Source: Hortaea werneckii (taxonomy: Eukaryota > Ascomycota > Dothideomycetes > Mycosphaerellales > Teratosphaeriaceae). Taken from it: a DNA stretch of 64,000 nucleotides. The stretch is taken from NCBI GenBank assembly GCA_037044905.1, contig JBAOKB010000020.1, positions 1,054,001 to 1,118,000 of the forward strand. Direction: 5' to 3'. How positions within the stretch are numbered: position 1 is the stretch's first letter; each line of letters starts with the position of its first letter. Made by a program: the position numbers and the translations under genes. The notes under the pieces were generated by a model that searched no databases, was not told where the DNA came from, and saw only the letters and a program-made list of their open reading frames with translations. Shown one piece after another: positions 33,763-44,051 of the stretch.

Positions 33763-35358
33763 TTATTTGCCCTTGTTGACCTCGAGGAGCTTGACGTCAA
33801 AGATCAAGGTCGAGTTCGGCGGGATGTCACCCATGTTCTGCTTGCCGTAGGCGAGGTTGGCCGGGATGGTGATGCGGCGCTCACCGCCGACGGCCAGGCC
33901 CTGGATACCGATCTCCCAGCCCTTGATGACCTGGCCGGCACCGAGCTTGAAGGAGAAGGGCTTGCCCTTCTTGTTGCTGTCGAAGACCTTGTTGTCCTTC
34001 TGCAGCTTGCCGATGTAGCGCATGGCAACGCGGTCACCGGACTTCGCAGCAGGGCCAGTGCCGAGCTTCTTGTCATCGATGGTCACACCCTGAACGACCT
34101 TGACACCGAGAGCACCCTTGGCCTTCTCATCCTTGTTGGGCGTCGGGCCCTGCTCAAGCTCCTTGGCGAAGGAGACCTTCTTGTCAGACTTTGCAGATGA
34201 AGGAGCATCGGCCGGCTTCTCCTCCTTCTTCTCGACAGTGACGGCCGAGCCATCGTTCTTCTTCTGCTTCTTCAGCTGCTTCTTGCTCAGCTTCTGCTCA
34301 CCATTGGGACCGCTCTCCTTGGTGATCATCTCGTCAAGAGTCTCGGGCTCGTCCTCGGCGGCGGCACGCTTGTTGTTCTTCTTGTCGGCCTTCTTGGACG
34401 CCTCGACGAGCTTTGGCGCCTCCTCTTCGTCCTCGACCTCGGTGATGCGCGGGCCACCCATGTCGTCCAGCTCATCTTCCTCGTCAATCTCGTCCTCATC
34501 TGGCTCGAGGTCGTAGTCGTCCTCACTATCGTAGTCATCCTCGTCGTCGTCGTCGCCGTCACGGCTACCAGGAAGCTCAACGTAGTTACCGGTCAAGAAG
34601 ATGCTGTGGGTACCGCTAACCTTGAACCACACACGCTCGTCGTCGCCGACGGTGATGTCGAGAGGCTGCTGGTAGTTCTGCGACAATGGTCAGTACGAGC
34701 AGATGCGATACGGCTGCGAGATTTTGTAAAGCTTACCTTCTGGGGGTCAAGGGTGCAAATGACAAACTCCTCAACCTCACCCTCATCACTCATGTCATCA
34801 TCGTCCTCATCATCCTCATCGTCTTCTTCGTCGCTGGCTGGCATCTTGCCCTTTGCCTTAGCAGACTTGGCTACACCGTTCGGCTTGCTGTCGTCCTCGT
34901 CCACATCCATGCCCTCTTCCATGAGCATTTTGCGGATCTCAGCCTCAGCAGCCTCCTTACGCGCCTTCTTGCTCTTCTTTGGGTCGCTTGGGCCGCCGTT
35001 CGTCTCCTCATCATCCTCGCTGTCGTCCTCATCGTCTTCCTCGGCCAGTCGCCTCTCGAACTCGTCGGCGTCGAACTCATCGTCATCCTCGTCGTCATCG
35101 TAGTCATCACCGAGCGGCTGGCGGATCACCTTGAGCGTAGCACGCTGGGGTGCGCCCTCCTCACCCTCGGCCTCGGCAGACGGGTCGATGGCAGCCATGG
35201 TGATACGGAATGCCGATGGGATTTCTGGGCGCGCGGAGATGGCAACGTCGCCGCAGGGGACTTCGAGGCCTGTGGATGATTAGCATGCTTCCTCGGGGAC
35301 GTTTGCAAAGTGGCGGAGGACACATACCATACATGGCCATGGGGATCATGCCAGACAT
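33763..35358 (-). CDS. FPR4: Nuclear FKBP-type peptidyl-prolyl isomerase (FPR3/FPR4 type)
   Basis: Three exons (35328-35358, 34737-35269, 33763-34677) with introns 35270-35327 and 34678-34736 encode 492 residues. The N-terminus (LEVPCGDVAISARPEIPSAF after a short Met-rich start) belongs to the nucleoplasmin-like domain typical of yeast Fpr3/Fpr4 and insect FKBP39. Long acidic tracts follow (DDYDDDEDDDEFD, EDDEDDSEDDEE, DEEDDEDDEDDDD), alternating with Lys-rich segments (KKSKKARKEAAEAE, SKKQLKKQKKN). The C-terminal ~110 residues form the FKBP domain (GDRVAMRYIGKL, GAGQVIKGWEIGIQGLAVGGERRITIPANLAYG, STLIFDVKLLEV), with the aromatic and hydrophobic pocket residues retained. Such proteins are histone chaperones and proline isomerases of histone tails, acting in the nucleus or nucleolus. 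The gene is divergent from REV1. Confidence 0.93.
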
Positions 35359-35876
35359 AGTGAATGCGATTTATGCGATCTAGCGAGCGGTGAACTTTGT
35401 ATCCACGTGACTCTCTCCAAGATCTATTCAGCACCCTTGGCGAGTGCAATGAGAATGCGGCGGATGCGTGTATGGGAGGTAGAGGAGAGGGAATGGGGTA
35501 GGTAAGCAGTGCAGAAGAAACCTGAAGGCTTTCAAGTCCCAAAAAGTTAACTCTAGCAGACTTTCTCTGAAGAAGCTTGGGCCACTCTGAGAAATCTTGG
35601 CGACGCTATCTGACATGTTTGACGCGCTAGGCCGGTTTAGCGCCATCTTCCGCGTCGACTCGGCTTTGTGACGTGAAGGCGATAGAGAACAACCCCAGGC
35701 CTGCAGCGTGGGTTCGAGACTACCTACCTAAGGTACATAGTAGTGATCAACATCGCCAGACACTACAGCACGGAATTTGAAGGGGTTGGATTGCCGCCAT
35801 CCCATCCAAGCTGGAACATATCTAGGCAACATGTTAGGCTCGCATTCGATACCAAGTCGCTTCTGCACTCGGAGAC
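35359..35876. promoter_or_regulatory. Divergent promoter region FPR4 / REV1
   Basis: This 518 bp separates divergent start codons. A CTACCTACCTAAGGTA stretch at about 35713-35728 resembles the TACCTAGGTA-type sequences common in ascomycete intergenic DNA. No tRNA could be folded around the GGTTCGAGAC at about 35704. Confidence 0.5.
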
Positions 35877-38800
35877 ATGGGCTCGCGGCTAGAACAAAAG
35901 TCCAACCTCGTCCGGAAGCGGATCGAGGGCCACACCTTCAGCAATGAGGAAGGTGATGAGTATGAAGGGTCCAAGTTTGGAGGCTTCCCCGAATACTTCA
36001 GACGGAAGAAGATCAAGCTTCAAAATCTCGATGCGGAGATCCGCGCAAACTCAGGCGACAAGCCCCAGATCTTCAAGGGCATCGTTTGCCACGTCAATGG
36101 GTACACTCAGCCATCGCTCAATGACCTTCATAATATGATCGTCCAACACGGTGGTGGCTTTGTGCAGTACCTGGATGGTAAGACGATGGTGACGCACATC
36201 ATTGCCTCGAACTTGACCCCCAAAAAGAAGGAAGAGTTTCGTAAGTATCGCATCGTCAAGCCAGCCTGGATTGTGAATAGCGTCAACGCTGGCAAGCTTC
36301 AACCCTGGGATAATTACCGCGTGGTTGATGAAGGCGTCGGGCAGAAGGTTTTAGGCTTTCAGAGCGGGCAAATGGTCAGTCAGGCGAACAGAAAGGCAGA
36401 AAGCTACAAGGAACAGACAGATGCTAGCTGGTACACAAGCCAGCTTAAAGGCCGATCGTCGCAGCTTCCAGTATCTGTCAGGGATTCGACAATCACTCAG
36501 ACTGTGACTCCCGACGACGATATCCAGGATGACGAATTTCCCTTACCAGAGATCACCAGCTCTATTGAGCGTGCGATGGAGGAAGACGATGGACTGGACC
36601 CAACTCCAAACACCCCGCCAAAGACAGAGCAACCTCGCAACTTATTAGAGGTGAGGACAGAGCTTGGCACAAGGACACCTCCACCTTCCAGTCCTGTAGA
36701 AGCCGAATCAAAAGATGATGCCGTTGGATATGTGGAAGAAACTGCGACCTTCAATCCGAATGTGGCTCCGCTACGACCCAGGGAAGGCTCGCAGGAACCA
36801 GACTATTCGATGGCTGTCGTACGTGAGTCCGAAGCCCTGCGCTCTGTCTCTCCTGCCCGTCTCGCCCAAATGACGGCTGAAGAGCACAATGCGCTTCTGC
36901 TATCCGATCCGAAGATTCGCAAGTCCACTGTTGTCAACCCGGACTTCCTCGAGCAATACTACCGCGAGTCACGCCTTCACCACTTGTCAACATGGAAAGC
37001 AGACCTCAAATCACAACTCCAGGCCCTGGCTGCAGAGAAGACATCGTCTCAAAAGACCAAGCTTAAGAAGCTACCCGGCCAAAGAAGGTACATCATGCAT
37101 GTCGACTTTGATTCTTTCTTTGCCGCTGTTTCGCTCAAGAAGAACCCACAGCACAGGGACAAGCCTTGTGTCGTCGCTCATGGGCAGGGATCTGGGTCTG
37201 AAATCGCCAGCTGCAACTATAAGGCCCGAGAGTATGGCGTTAGCAACGGTATGTGGATGCGGCGAGCTTTGGATCTCTGTCCTGAGCTGAAGATCCTACC
37301 TTATGATTTCCCTGGATATGAAATGGCAAGCCGGAAATTCTATGATGCCATCATGGCAACAGGTGGTGTGGTGCAAAGTGTCAGCATCGATGAGGCTCTC
37401 GTGGACATCAGTGCCATCTGTTTTGCGGAAAGCGGTACTGATGGCGTGAGACGGTATGAAGGAGCTGTTAATCGTGAGCAGCGGAAAGCCGATTTAGTGG
37501 CACAGCAGCTCCGTGACGAGGTTTTCGAGAAGACCGGCTGCGCTGTTTCTGTCGGCATTGGCAACAATATCCTCCTAGCGAAGATTGCGCTGCGCAAGGC
37601 GAAACCTGCTGGTCAATATCAACTCAAGCCAGAGGATATGCTCGACTTCATTGGAGCACTTGAGGTGACGAAGTTGCCTGGCGTGGCATGGAGTATTGGT
37701 GGTAAACTCGAAGAAATCGGTGTCAGATTTGTAAGGGACATCCGTGAATTGACTAAGGAAAAGTTGGTCAATACGCTTGGTCCGAAGACTGGAGAGAAGA
37801 TTTGGGACTATTCGCGAGGCATTGACAAGACAGAAGTTGGCGACCAAGTCGTTCGCAAGTCTGTTTCTGCTGAGGTCAATTGGGGAGTTCGTTTCGAGAA
37901 CCAGGAGCAAGTAGAGGAGTTCATGCAAGGCCTTTGCGGAGAGCTGCATAAGCGCCTCATGAAGGAACGTGTAAAAGGTCGTCAGCTTACGATGAAAGTG
38001 ATGAAGCGGGCGGCTGATGCTCCTCTTGACCCGCCAAAGCACTTGGGCCATGGCAAATGCGATACTTACAATAAAAGTATTCAGCTTGGTGTCGCCACCA
38101 ACGACACTGCGGTCATTGCAAAGGAAGCCATAGCAATGATGAAGGCTTTTGTCATTTCGCCTGGCGAGCTTAGGGGTATCGGCGTGCAGATGCAGAAGCT
38201 TGATCCGATTAGACCCAGTGGTGAAAAGGCCGACCTTGGCAGTCAGAAGAGGCTGCAATTCAAGACTGGTGAGCCATCTAAACCAGCCACATTCGACAAC
38301 AGACCAGCGAAACCCGCAGAAGATCCTATTCTAGACGATGTGAAGACCCCAGAGAAGCAGAGGGTGGCTGATTTTGAAAACCCTAATGCTCTTACACAGC
38401 AAACTGGTCTGGAGACAGCGATTAAAAAGCAACTCAACGTGCTTGGTACACAATTCGTCCTACCAACGCAGGTAGATCCGAATGTACTTTCAGAGCTACC
38501 TAAAGACATCAAGGCCAAGCTAGCGAGGCACGCCGGTCCCGTCGCCCAGCCTGCTGTACCTGCAGCCCAGCTGAAAATTGACCAATCGAAGCCAAGCTCA
38601 AGAGCACAGTCGCCGGCTGTAGCTTTACCTACCGAATCACAACTCGACCCTAACATTCTGGAGGCTCTGCCAGATGATGTTCGCGCCGAAGTGCTCGGGT
38701 TCTATAGATCGCCCGGAAACCGCAAAAGAGGCGAGCAACAGCTCCTGCCACAATCACCTCGCAAGAATCGTACTCTACCGCCTGCGAAGCAACCGGTCAA

Positions 38801-39491
38801 GCGCAAGCGAGGCGGCGGTCTCTTTGCTGGACGTCTAAGGAACAACTTACGAAGTGGCGACAATCCAACCTTGACGCAAGCGAACTTTGTAGCTAGGCCC
38901 AACGCTCGACACTTACAGGATGATAACGGCGCAGTAACGACGGACACTGAAGGCGAAGGGGATCAATTGGACCCCGAGTTTCTTGCTGCCTTGCCGGAAG
39001 ATGTGAGGCAAGAAGTACTAGATCAGCAGCGCAACACGCGTCTACAGCGGACTGGTGGCATCGACCTCTCTCTTCATCAACAGCGCACCCGTACCCGGCG
39101 GAAGAAGGCCCAGGAGGAAGAGGGGCCAAACGATCGCTTGTTGCAACTGCCACCGCGCCCTTCCAAGCCATCATTTACCTCGCGGAAATTGAGCGAGCTA
39201 CCTGATCTTCGTCAAGCAGTGAAAGCCTGGTACAAGGAATTCTCCGACGAAGGGCCTTATGACGACGACATAGGTGCGCTAGCCAACTATCTCAAGCTTG
39301 TTGTCCTTGAAGAACGGGACATGAGTAAAGCCGTTGCGGTTGCGAAATGGATGGCTTGGGTTGTTGAAGAGGGTGAGGAAGCAGTGTCGGACGAAGTCAA
39401 CGAGGCGTGGATCGATGCGTTGGGTAGGGTTAGGATGGGGATTCAGGATGCTATGAACGAGCGCGGGCTGGGTACGATTGACTTTGAATAA
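35877..39491 (+). CDS. REV1: DNA repair deoxycytidyl transferase REV1 (Y-family polymerase)
   Basis: A single intronless frame encodes 1204 residues, normal length for fungal Rev1. A BRCT domain occupies about residues 60-150 (IFKGIVCHVNGYT...THIIASNLTPKKKEE...IVKPAWIVNSV). The Y-family polymerase core begins near residue 400 with the metal-binding motif MHVDFDSFFAAVSL and contains the second catalytic motif SVSIDEALVDIS near residue 503. The helix-hairpin thumb (KLPGVAWSIGGKLEEIG, KLVNTLGPKTGEKIW) and little-finger region follow. Three ubiquitin-binding-like motifs lie at about 866, 923 and 1031. A C-terminal helical domain (about 1100-1204) is expected to bind Rev7 and other translesion polymerases. 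Rev1 inserts dCMP opposite abasic sites and scaffolds translesion synthesis at monoubiquitinated PCNA. Identity is secure. Confidence 0.96.
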   Translation: MGSRLEQKSNLVRKRIEGHTFSNEEGDEYEGSKFGGFPEYFRRKKIKLQNLDAEIRANSGDKPQIFKGIVCHVNGYTQPSLNDLHNMIVQHGGGFVQYLDGKTMVTHIIASNLTPKKKEEFRKYRIVKPAWIVNSVNAGKLQPWDNYRVVDEGVGQKVLGFQSGQMVSQANRKAESYKEQTDASWYTSQLKGRSSQLPVSVRDSTITQTVTPDDDIQDDEFPLPEITSSIERAMEEDDGLDPTPNTPPKTEQPRNLLEVRTELGTRTPPPSSPVEAESKDDAVGYVEETATFNPNVAPLRPREGSQEPDYSMAVVRESEALRSVSPARLAQMTAEEHNALLLSDPKIRKSTVVNPDFLEQYYRESRLHHLSTWKADLKSQLQALAAEKTSSQKTKLKKLPGQRRYIMHVDFDSFFAAVSLKKNPQHRDKPCVVAHGQGSGSEIASCNYKAREYGVSNGMWMRRALDLCPELKILPYDFPGYEMASRKFYDAIMATGGVVQSVSIDEALVDISAICFAESGTDGVRRYEGAVNREQRKADLVAQQLRDEVFEKTGCAVSVGIGNNILLAKIALRKAKPAGQYQLKPEDMLDFIGALEVTKLPGVAWSIGGKLEEIGVRFVRDIRELTKEKLVNTLGPKTGEKIWDYSRGIDKTEVGDQVVRKSVSAEVNWGVRFENQEQVEEFMQGLCGELHKRLMKERVKGRQLTMKVMKRAADAPLDPPKHLGHGKCDTYNKSIQLGVATNDTAVIAKEAIAMMKAFVISPGELRGIGVQMQKLDPIRPSGEKADLGSQKRLQFKTGEPSKPATFDNRPAKPAEDPILDDVKTPEKQRVADFENPNALTQQTGLETAIKKQLNVLGTQFVLPTQVDPNVLSELPKDIKAKLARHAGPVAQPAVPAAQLKIDQSKPSSRAQSPAVALPTESQLDPNILEALPDDVRAEVLGFYRSPGNRKRGEQQLLPQSPRKNRTLPPAKQPVKRKRGGGLFAGRLRNNLRSGDNPTLTQANFVARPNARHLQDDNGAVTTDTEGEGDQLDPEFLAALPEDVRQEVLDQQRNTRLQRTGGIDLSLHQQRTRTRRKKAQEEEGPNDRLLQLPPRPSKPSFTSRKLSELPDLRQAVKAWYKEFSDEGPYDDDIGALANYLKLVVLEERDMSKAVAVAKWMAWVVEEGEEAVSDEVNEAWIDALGRVRMGIQDAMNERGLGTIDFE

Positions 39492-39850
39492 TGTTGCGTC
39501 TGGAATAATAAAGCTCGAGATACCCTGTTGATTGTGTAATCGAAATTGCCTTTTTATCTTCGCTCGTTGTGTTCGTTCATGGCAAAGCTTCTCCGCGACC
39601 AAATACTCTCGGCGCGGTCTCTCAATTAATGTACGATAGACAACGCCGTGGTTTGCTCAAGTGAATACATAGTACGTGGGGATTGGTCAACGTTTGGGCA
39701 GCTGCAAGTCGAAAGCATCGGCGAATTAGTTCGCTAAGTCCGGGTGAAATCTTGGCAGTTCGGCTAACTTTAGGCGTAGCATTTTCTCTTCACCGAGCAC
39801 ATGAACATCAATAGCTACGCTCTTGGCCTGCCGTCTTACAAGTCGTCGCC
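39492..39850. promoter_or_regulatory. RRP14 upstream region
   Basis: This 359 bp lies between the REV1 stop and the RRP14 start on the same strand. It holds the REV1 3' UTR and the RRP14 promoter. No specific element could be supported. Confidence 0.45.
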
Positions 39851-41623
39851 ATGGCTGAAACTTCTGACATTCCTGCTGACCTCGAGGTATTTATTTGCTT
39901 TAAAAGAAAACGGCGGGTGCAACACAACTGACTCGGAGCTTAGGAACGCCTCCAGAGCCATGCGAAAGCCTTCGAGTCTCTCCTCGCGCTGACACCTGCG
40001 CGAGAATATTATGGAAGCCAGATTGAGGATGGGCTAGATCCTAGCGAGCAATGGAACCGAAAGAAGCAGACCAAAGAACAGAAGAAGGCGGCGAAAAAGG
40101 CCAAGCTCGACCCCGCCAACCAGAAGAGCGCGCTGGATATAATGAAAGAACGCGAGCGTAAGAGAAAAAGAGAGCTGGGTGAGGAGGAGGATGAGGCCGA
40201 AGCTGGCGAGGGTGCAGACGACGATGGTAAGGAAGGTGGCGAGAAAAGGCAAAAGGTCGAGAACGAAGATGCGGGCGAGGCCAAGCGGAGAGCGAAGGCT
40301 GAGAAGAGGAAGGAAAAGCGAGACGCGAAGAAGGAGAAGCTAGTTGCGAAGAAGTCGAAGGCAGAGGCGAAGAAATCTGCAAAGCAAGATCAGGACCTCG
40401 ACGAGGCTCTTGCTGAGAAGAAAATGGCTACTCAGTCGAACGACAATGAAGAAGAGGAGGAGACGGACAGTGATGACGACGACGACGATAATGCTGGCAC
40501 TGATGCCGATCTCAGCGCATTCGATGCATCAGGCTTGACAGATGGACCCTCACTAGACCTGGATGAGGAGGGAAGCGATGAAGAGGAAGACCACGACTCC
40601 GCGTCGTCCGCACCCTCCAGCCCAGCAAATGACAGCCCCGCTTTCGACGTCTCCGCCAACCACTCCACCGCATCCTCATCTTCCTCGATCCTTCCTCCGA
40701 CACAAGCAGAAAAGCCATCGCAATCACAGAAGGCACAAAAGCAAGCGGCCCCAAAGCCTACCATCTCGCTTCCGAATGATCCATTAACGAAACGCGCATC
40801 GCCGCCTTCGGGCACATCATCGCCGAAAATCCAATTACCCAACATCGACCAGGCCGAACTCCAGGAGCGTCTCCGATCTCGCATTGAAGAGCTGCGCGCC
40901 CGTCGCAAAGCCGATGGACCCGAAGGTAAGCCTGCCAGAAGCCGACAGGAGCTCCTGGAGCAGAGGCGAAAGAAGGAAGAACAGCGTAAAGAAGCGAAGA
41001 AAGAGCAACGCCGGAAGGCGAAGGAGGAAGAGCAGCGCAAGCGCGAGGAACAACTCCGTGCGGGTTCAGGTAGCCCCATGCCAGGTGCAGACATGTTCAG
41101 TCCTCGCCCACAGCAGCAGAAGCACGAGGATAGCTTCAACTTCTCACGTCTGGCATTCGAAGATGGCACTCAGACTAACTCCGACTTTTCCGGACTTCAA
41201 CACGCACCGCATAAGAAGGGACCTCAAGACCCACGCACCGCGCTCGAGGCGGCGCAGAATAAGCAACGCCGTGTCTCCGGCTACGATGCCGAGAAGCGTG
41301 CCGATATCGCCGAGAAGGATCTCTGGCTCAAGGCGAAGAAGCGTGCGCATGGCGAGCGTGTGCGGGATGACACTTCGCTGCTTAAGAAGGCGCTGAAGAG
41401 GAAGGAGAAGCAGAAGGGGAAGAGCGAGAAGGCGTGGAAGGAGAGGGAGGAAGCGGTGGTGAAGGGCAAGGAGATGAAGCAGAAGAAGCGTGAGGACAAT
41501 CTGAGGAAGCGGAGGGAAGAGAAGGGTGGTAATAAAGGTGGGAAGAAGAAGGCCGGCGCGGGCAAGGGAACGGGCAAGAAAAAGGGCGGGAGGCCTGGGT
41601 TTGAGGGGAGTTTGAAGGCTTAG
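39851..41623 (+). CDS. RRP14: Ribosome biogenesis protein RRP14 (SURF6 family)
   Basis: Two exons (39851-39886, 39944-41623) with a 57 bp intron at 39887-39943 encode 571 residues. The first exon supplies only 12 residues and runs into ERLQSHAKAFESLLALTPAREYYG, the conserved N-terminal Rrp14 motif, which fixes this start. A highly charged middle part (Lys/Glu/Asp runs) is followed by the SURF6 domain in the C-terminal third: LQERLRSRIEELRARRKADG, RSRQELLEQRRKKEEQRK, FNFSRLAFEDG, KKGPQDPRTALEAAQ and KKALKRKEKQKGKSEKAWKER. It ends in a Gly/Lys-rich tail. The family is nucleolar and acts in both 40S and 60S subunit maturation. The gene is convergent with the acyl-CoA synthetase gene, only 82 bp apart. 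Confidence 0.94.
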
Positions 41624-41705
41624 AAAGCGAGAATCTTTTTGTATCATCTGAAAAAAGGGGGCATTTATTTTGTGATCGGACTTCTCTCTCGTTCGTCTAT
41701 CTTGT

Positions 41706-43501
41706 TCACAGACTCGCTCTTTCGTCCCTAACGACCACCCCATGTTCCCCTTTCTTCCCCTGGTCCCGTAGCACTCTCCTCAAGATCTTACCCGAGGCGG
41801 ATTTTGGAATGACATCGATGAACTCAATCTCCTTCACAGCTTTATGCCGGACCTTCTTCTCTTTCACGTAAGCGATCAGCTCCCGGCCGAGCTCCTGTCC
41901 AGGCTTGTAGCTCGGCTTGGCGACAACGTAAGCCTTGGGGACTTCACCTGAATAGTCGTCCTGAATCCCTAACACAGCGACATCCTCGACTTTCCCGTGG
42001 CCAAGCAAGAGGTCCTCAAGTTCTGCAGGCGCGACACCGATCCCCTTGACCTTGATGAGCTCTTTAATGCGATCCACGATCGTGATCATGCCTTCCTCGT
42101 CAATAACGCCCTCGTCACCAGTGTGCAGAAATCCATCTGCGTCGAAGGTCTCCTTCGTCGCCTTCTCATTGTTGAGGTAGCCCATGACGACCTGCGGCCC
42201 TTTCGCCCAGATCTCCCCGGACTCGCCAACGCCACACTCGGTCCCGTTCTCCTTCATGATCTTCACTGTCGTACTAGCGCAGATTGCCCCGACCTTGTGC
42301 GCATACTTGTAGTCGAATTTGTCCGGCGGATGAGCCGTGATACACGAGCACGACTCCGTCATCCCCCACCCTTGCTTGAAGCCTGTCTGCGGGAACTTGT
42401 GCTTGAGGAGCTGGATGATCTCCTCGCTTAGTGGGGCTGCGCCAGATGAGAAGCGTCGAAGGAAGCTAAGGTCGTACTTGTTGACGATAGGGTCGCGGAC
42501 CATGCGGATGAGGATCGGAGGGACGAGCAAAAGCTCGCTGATCTGGTATTCGACCACCGTGTCCAGCATGCTCTCCATGGTGAAGGTGGGTAGCATGATG
42601 ACTTCGGCGTTGATGAGGGTAGGCAGGTGGAGCGAATGTACTAGACCCGTAATGTGGAATGCTGGTAGTACGGCTAGGACTCGCTTGAGGTCAGGAGGTG
42701 TGATTGGATATACTGGAAGCAACAGTGTCAATCAATAATGCTTCTTGAAGAGAGTTCACACCCTATCATCACGGATTATCTTACCTTGTAAGCACTGTGC
42801 AATGACGTTTTGGTGAGCGATCATAACAGCCTTTGGCAAGCCCGTCTAATACTGTCAGTCATATATCTTCTGCGAGGGTCTGTCACAATGCTTACCGTGC
42901 CGGAAGAAAAAGACAGGAACCCACAAACATCGAAGTTCGTCTTGCCGTCGGGTATGGTGAAGTACGGTACCTGCTCCATCTCTTTCCTGCCCATCTCAAC
43001 TAATTCCTTAATGGTAGTGAAGCCCGCCATCTCGCCCTCCAACAGAAAGAGATTCTGCTTAGGGATTCCGGCATTCTTCGCTGCAGCTGTAGCCACTTCC
43101 ATAGAATTGGGATGGGTCATGAGGAACTTCGCGTCTGCCTTCTGCAAGGCATATGTCATCTCCTCGATATTGTACGCCGGCGAAGCTCCTGATATCTTCC
43201 CTCCAACGCGCAAGGCGGCATGCATCGCCACGGGGTACCAGATGGTGTTCTGAGAGAACAACGCGACTGTGTCCCCTTCCTTGAGGCCATATTTCCTCAC
43301 TAGTGCGGTAGAGATGAACGTAGCATTGTCCTTGACTTCTTTCCAATTCAGCTTCTCCTTCGTTAGACCATTCGTGAAGCCGCCAAGCTCTTTCTCCGGG
43401 TACCGGGCTAGGGGCGAGTAGGTCTTATCTTCGAACAGCCATTCCCAGGTGGTGAGGTGACGGGGGAAGATAATGTCCTGCTGTGAGCTTTTGAAAGGCA
43501 T
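41706..43501 (-). CDS. Acyl-CoA synthetase of the 4-coumarate-CoA ligase-like group
   Basis: Three exons (42896-43501, 42785-42845, 41706-42712) with introns 42846-42895 and 42713-42784 encode 557 residues, usual for the class. The ATP/AMP-binding P-loop motif SFSSGTTGLPKAVMIAH is split by the first intron. Further ANL-superfamily motifs are VLAVLPAFHITGL, GWGMTE, GEIWAKGPQVVMGYLNN, DGFLHTGDEG, IVDRIKELIKVKG and the catalytic-lysine motif PKSASGKILRR. The enzyme would activate a carboxylic acid (fatty or aromatic) with ATP and CoA. Many fungal relatives are peroxisomal, but this one ends in ASL, not a canonical SKL-type signal. It is head-to-head with the 3-hydroxyacyl-CoA dehydrogenase-like gene, which suggests a shared acyl-CoA pathway. 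The substrate cannot be read from the sequence. Confidence 0.92.
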
Positions 43502-44051
43502 CGCTTCTGCAAGGCTTCGATTCACCAGTAAGAATACAGATTGTAAAAATAAATTACCTACTAAGTCGAGATCTTCAGTTTACATGTATCTCTCATGCCC
43601 TATCTCTGCGGCTGGCCGCCCGCATGAAGTACCCTCGGTCCTGCAAGCTGCATATAGCTGTTTGGAGTGGGGAGGCTGATAGCAACGGATGTTTGGTGGC
43701 AGCCGAGGGGATGACGGAAGTGCGGAGACGTCTGCGCACGGACCTTGAGTCTGGAATAGGAAGTTGTGGAAGCCCATATGAAGGTCGAGTTACTATTGAT
43801 GAACAGTATTTTTTGATGGACCGGTGCTGAACTGGCAGAATGTGTATATAAAATCGTTGGCGACATCAGTATATTGCAATAGTAATCTCTCTTTTTCTCA
43901 TCCCTTGAAGTGCTTGTCCGGGATGCTCCACTTATGAAAAACCCCACACGGCTTTGCTCCGCTAGGTGAGTATCGTCAACTCTGGAGTACATGCGTTCTT
44001 CCTAGCAAGCCAATTCCGGTGTTTAAGGCCAATTCAACAATCAGGGTCAAG
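43502..44051. promoter_or_regulatory. Divergent promoter region acyl-CoA synthetase / dehydrogenase
   Basis: This 550 bp separates divergent start codons and could coordinate the two genes. I looked for CCTCGG/CCGAGG, the fatty-acid regulator core known from aspergilli. A CCTCGG occurs at about 43632, but one hexamer is weak evidence. Confidence 0.45.

Noticed and set aside
34606..35279. Long plus-strand frames over the FKBP gene
   Set aside because: They are antisense shadows of acidic GAT/GAG-rich code (Ser- and Val/Leu/Ile-rich peptides).
35695..35730. GGTTCGAGAC as a tRNA T-loop
   Set aside because: No complementary stem or A-box at the right distance.
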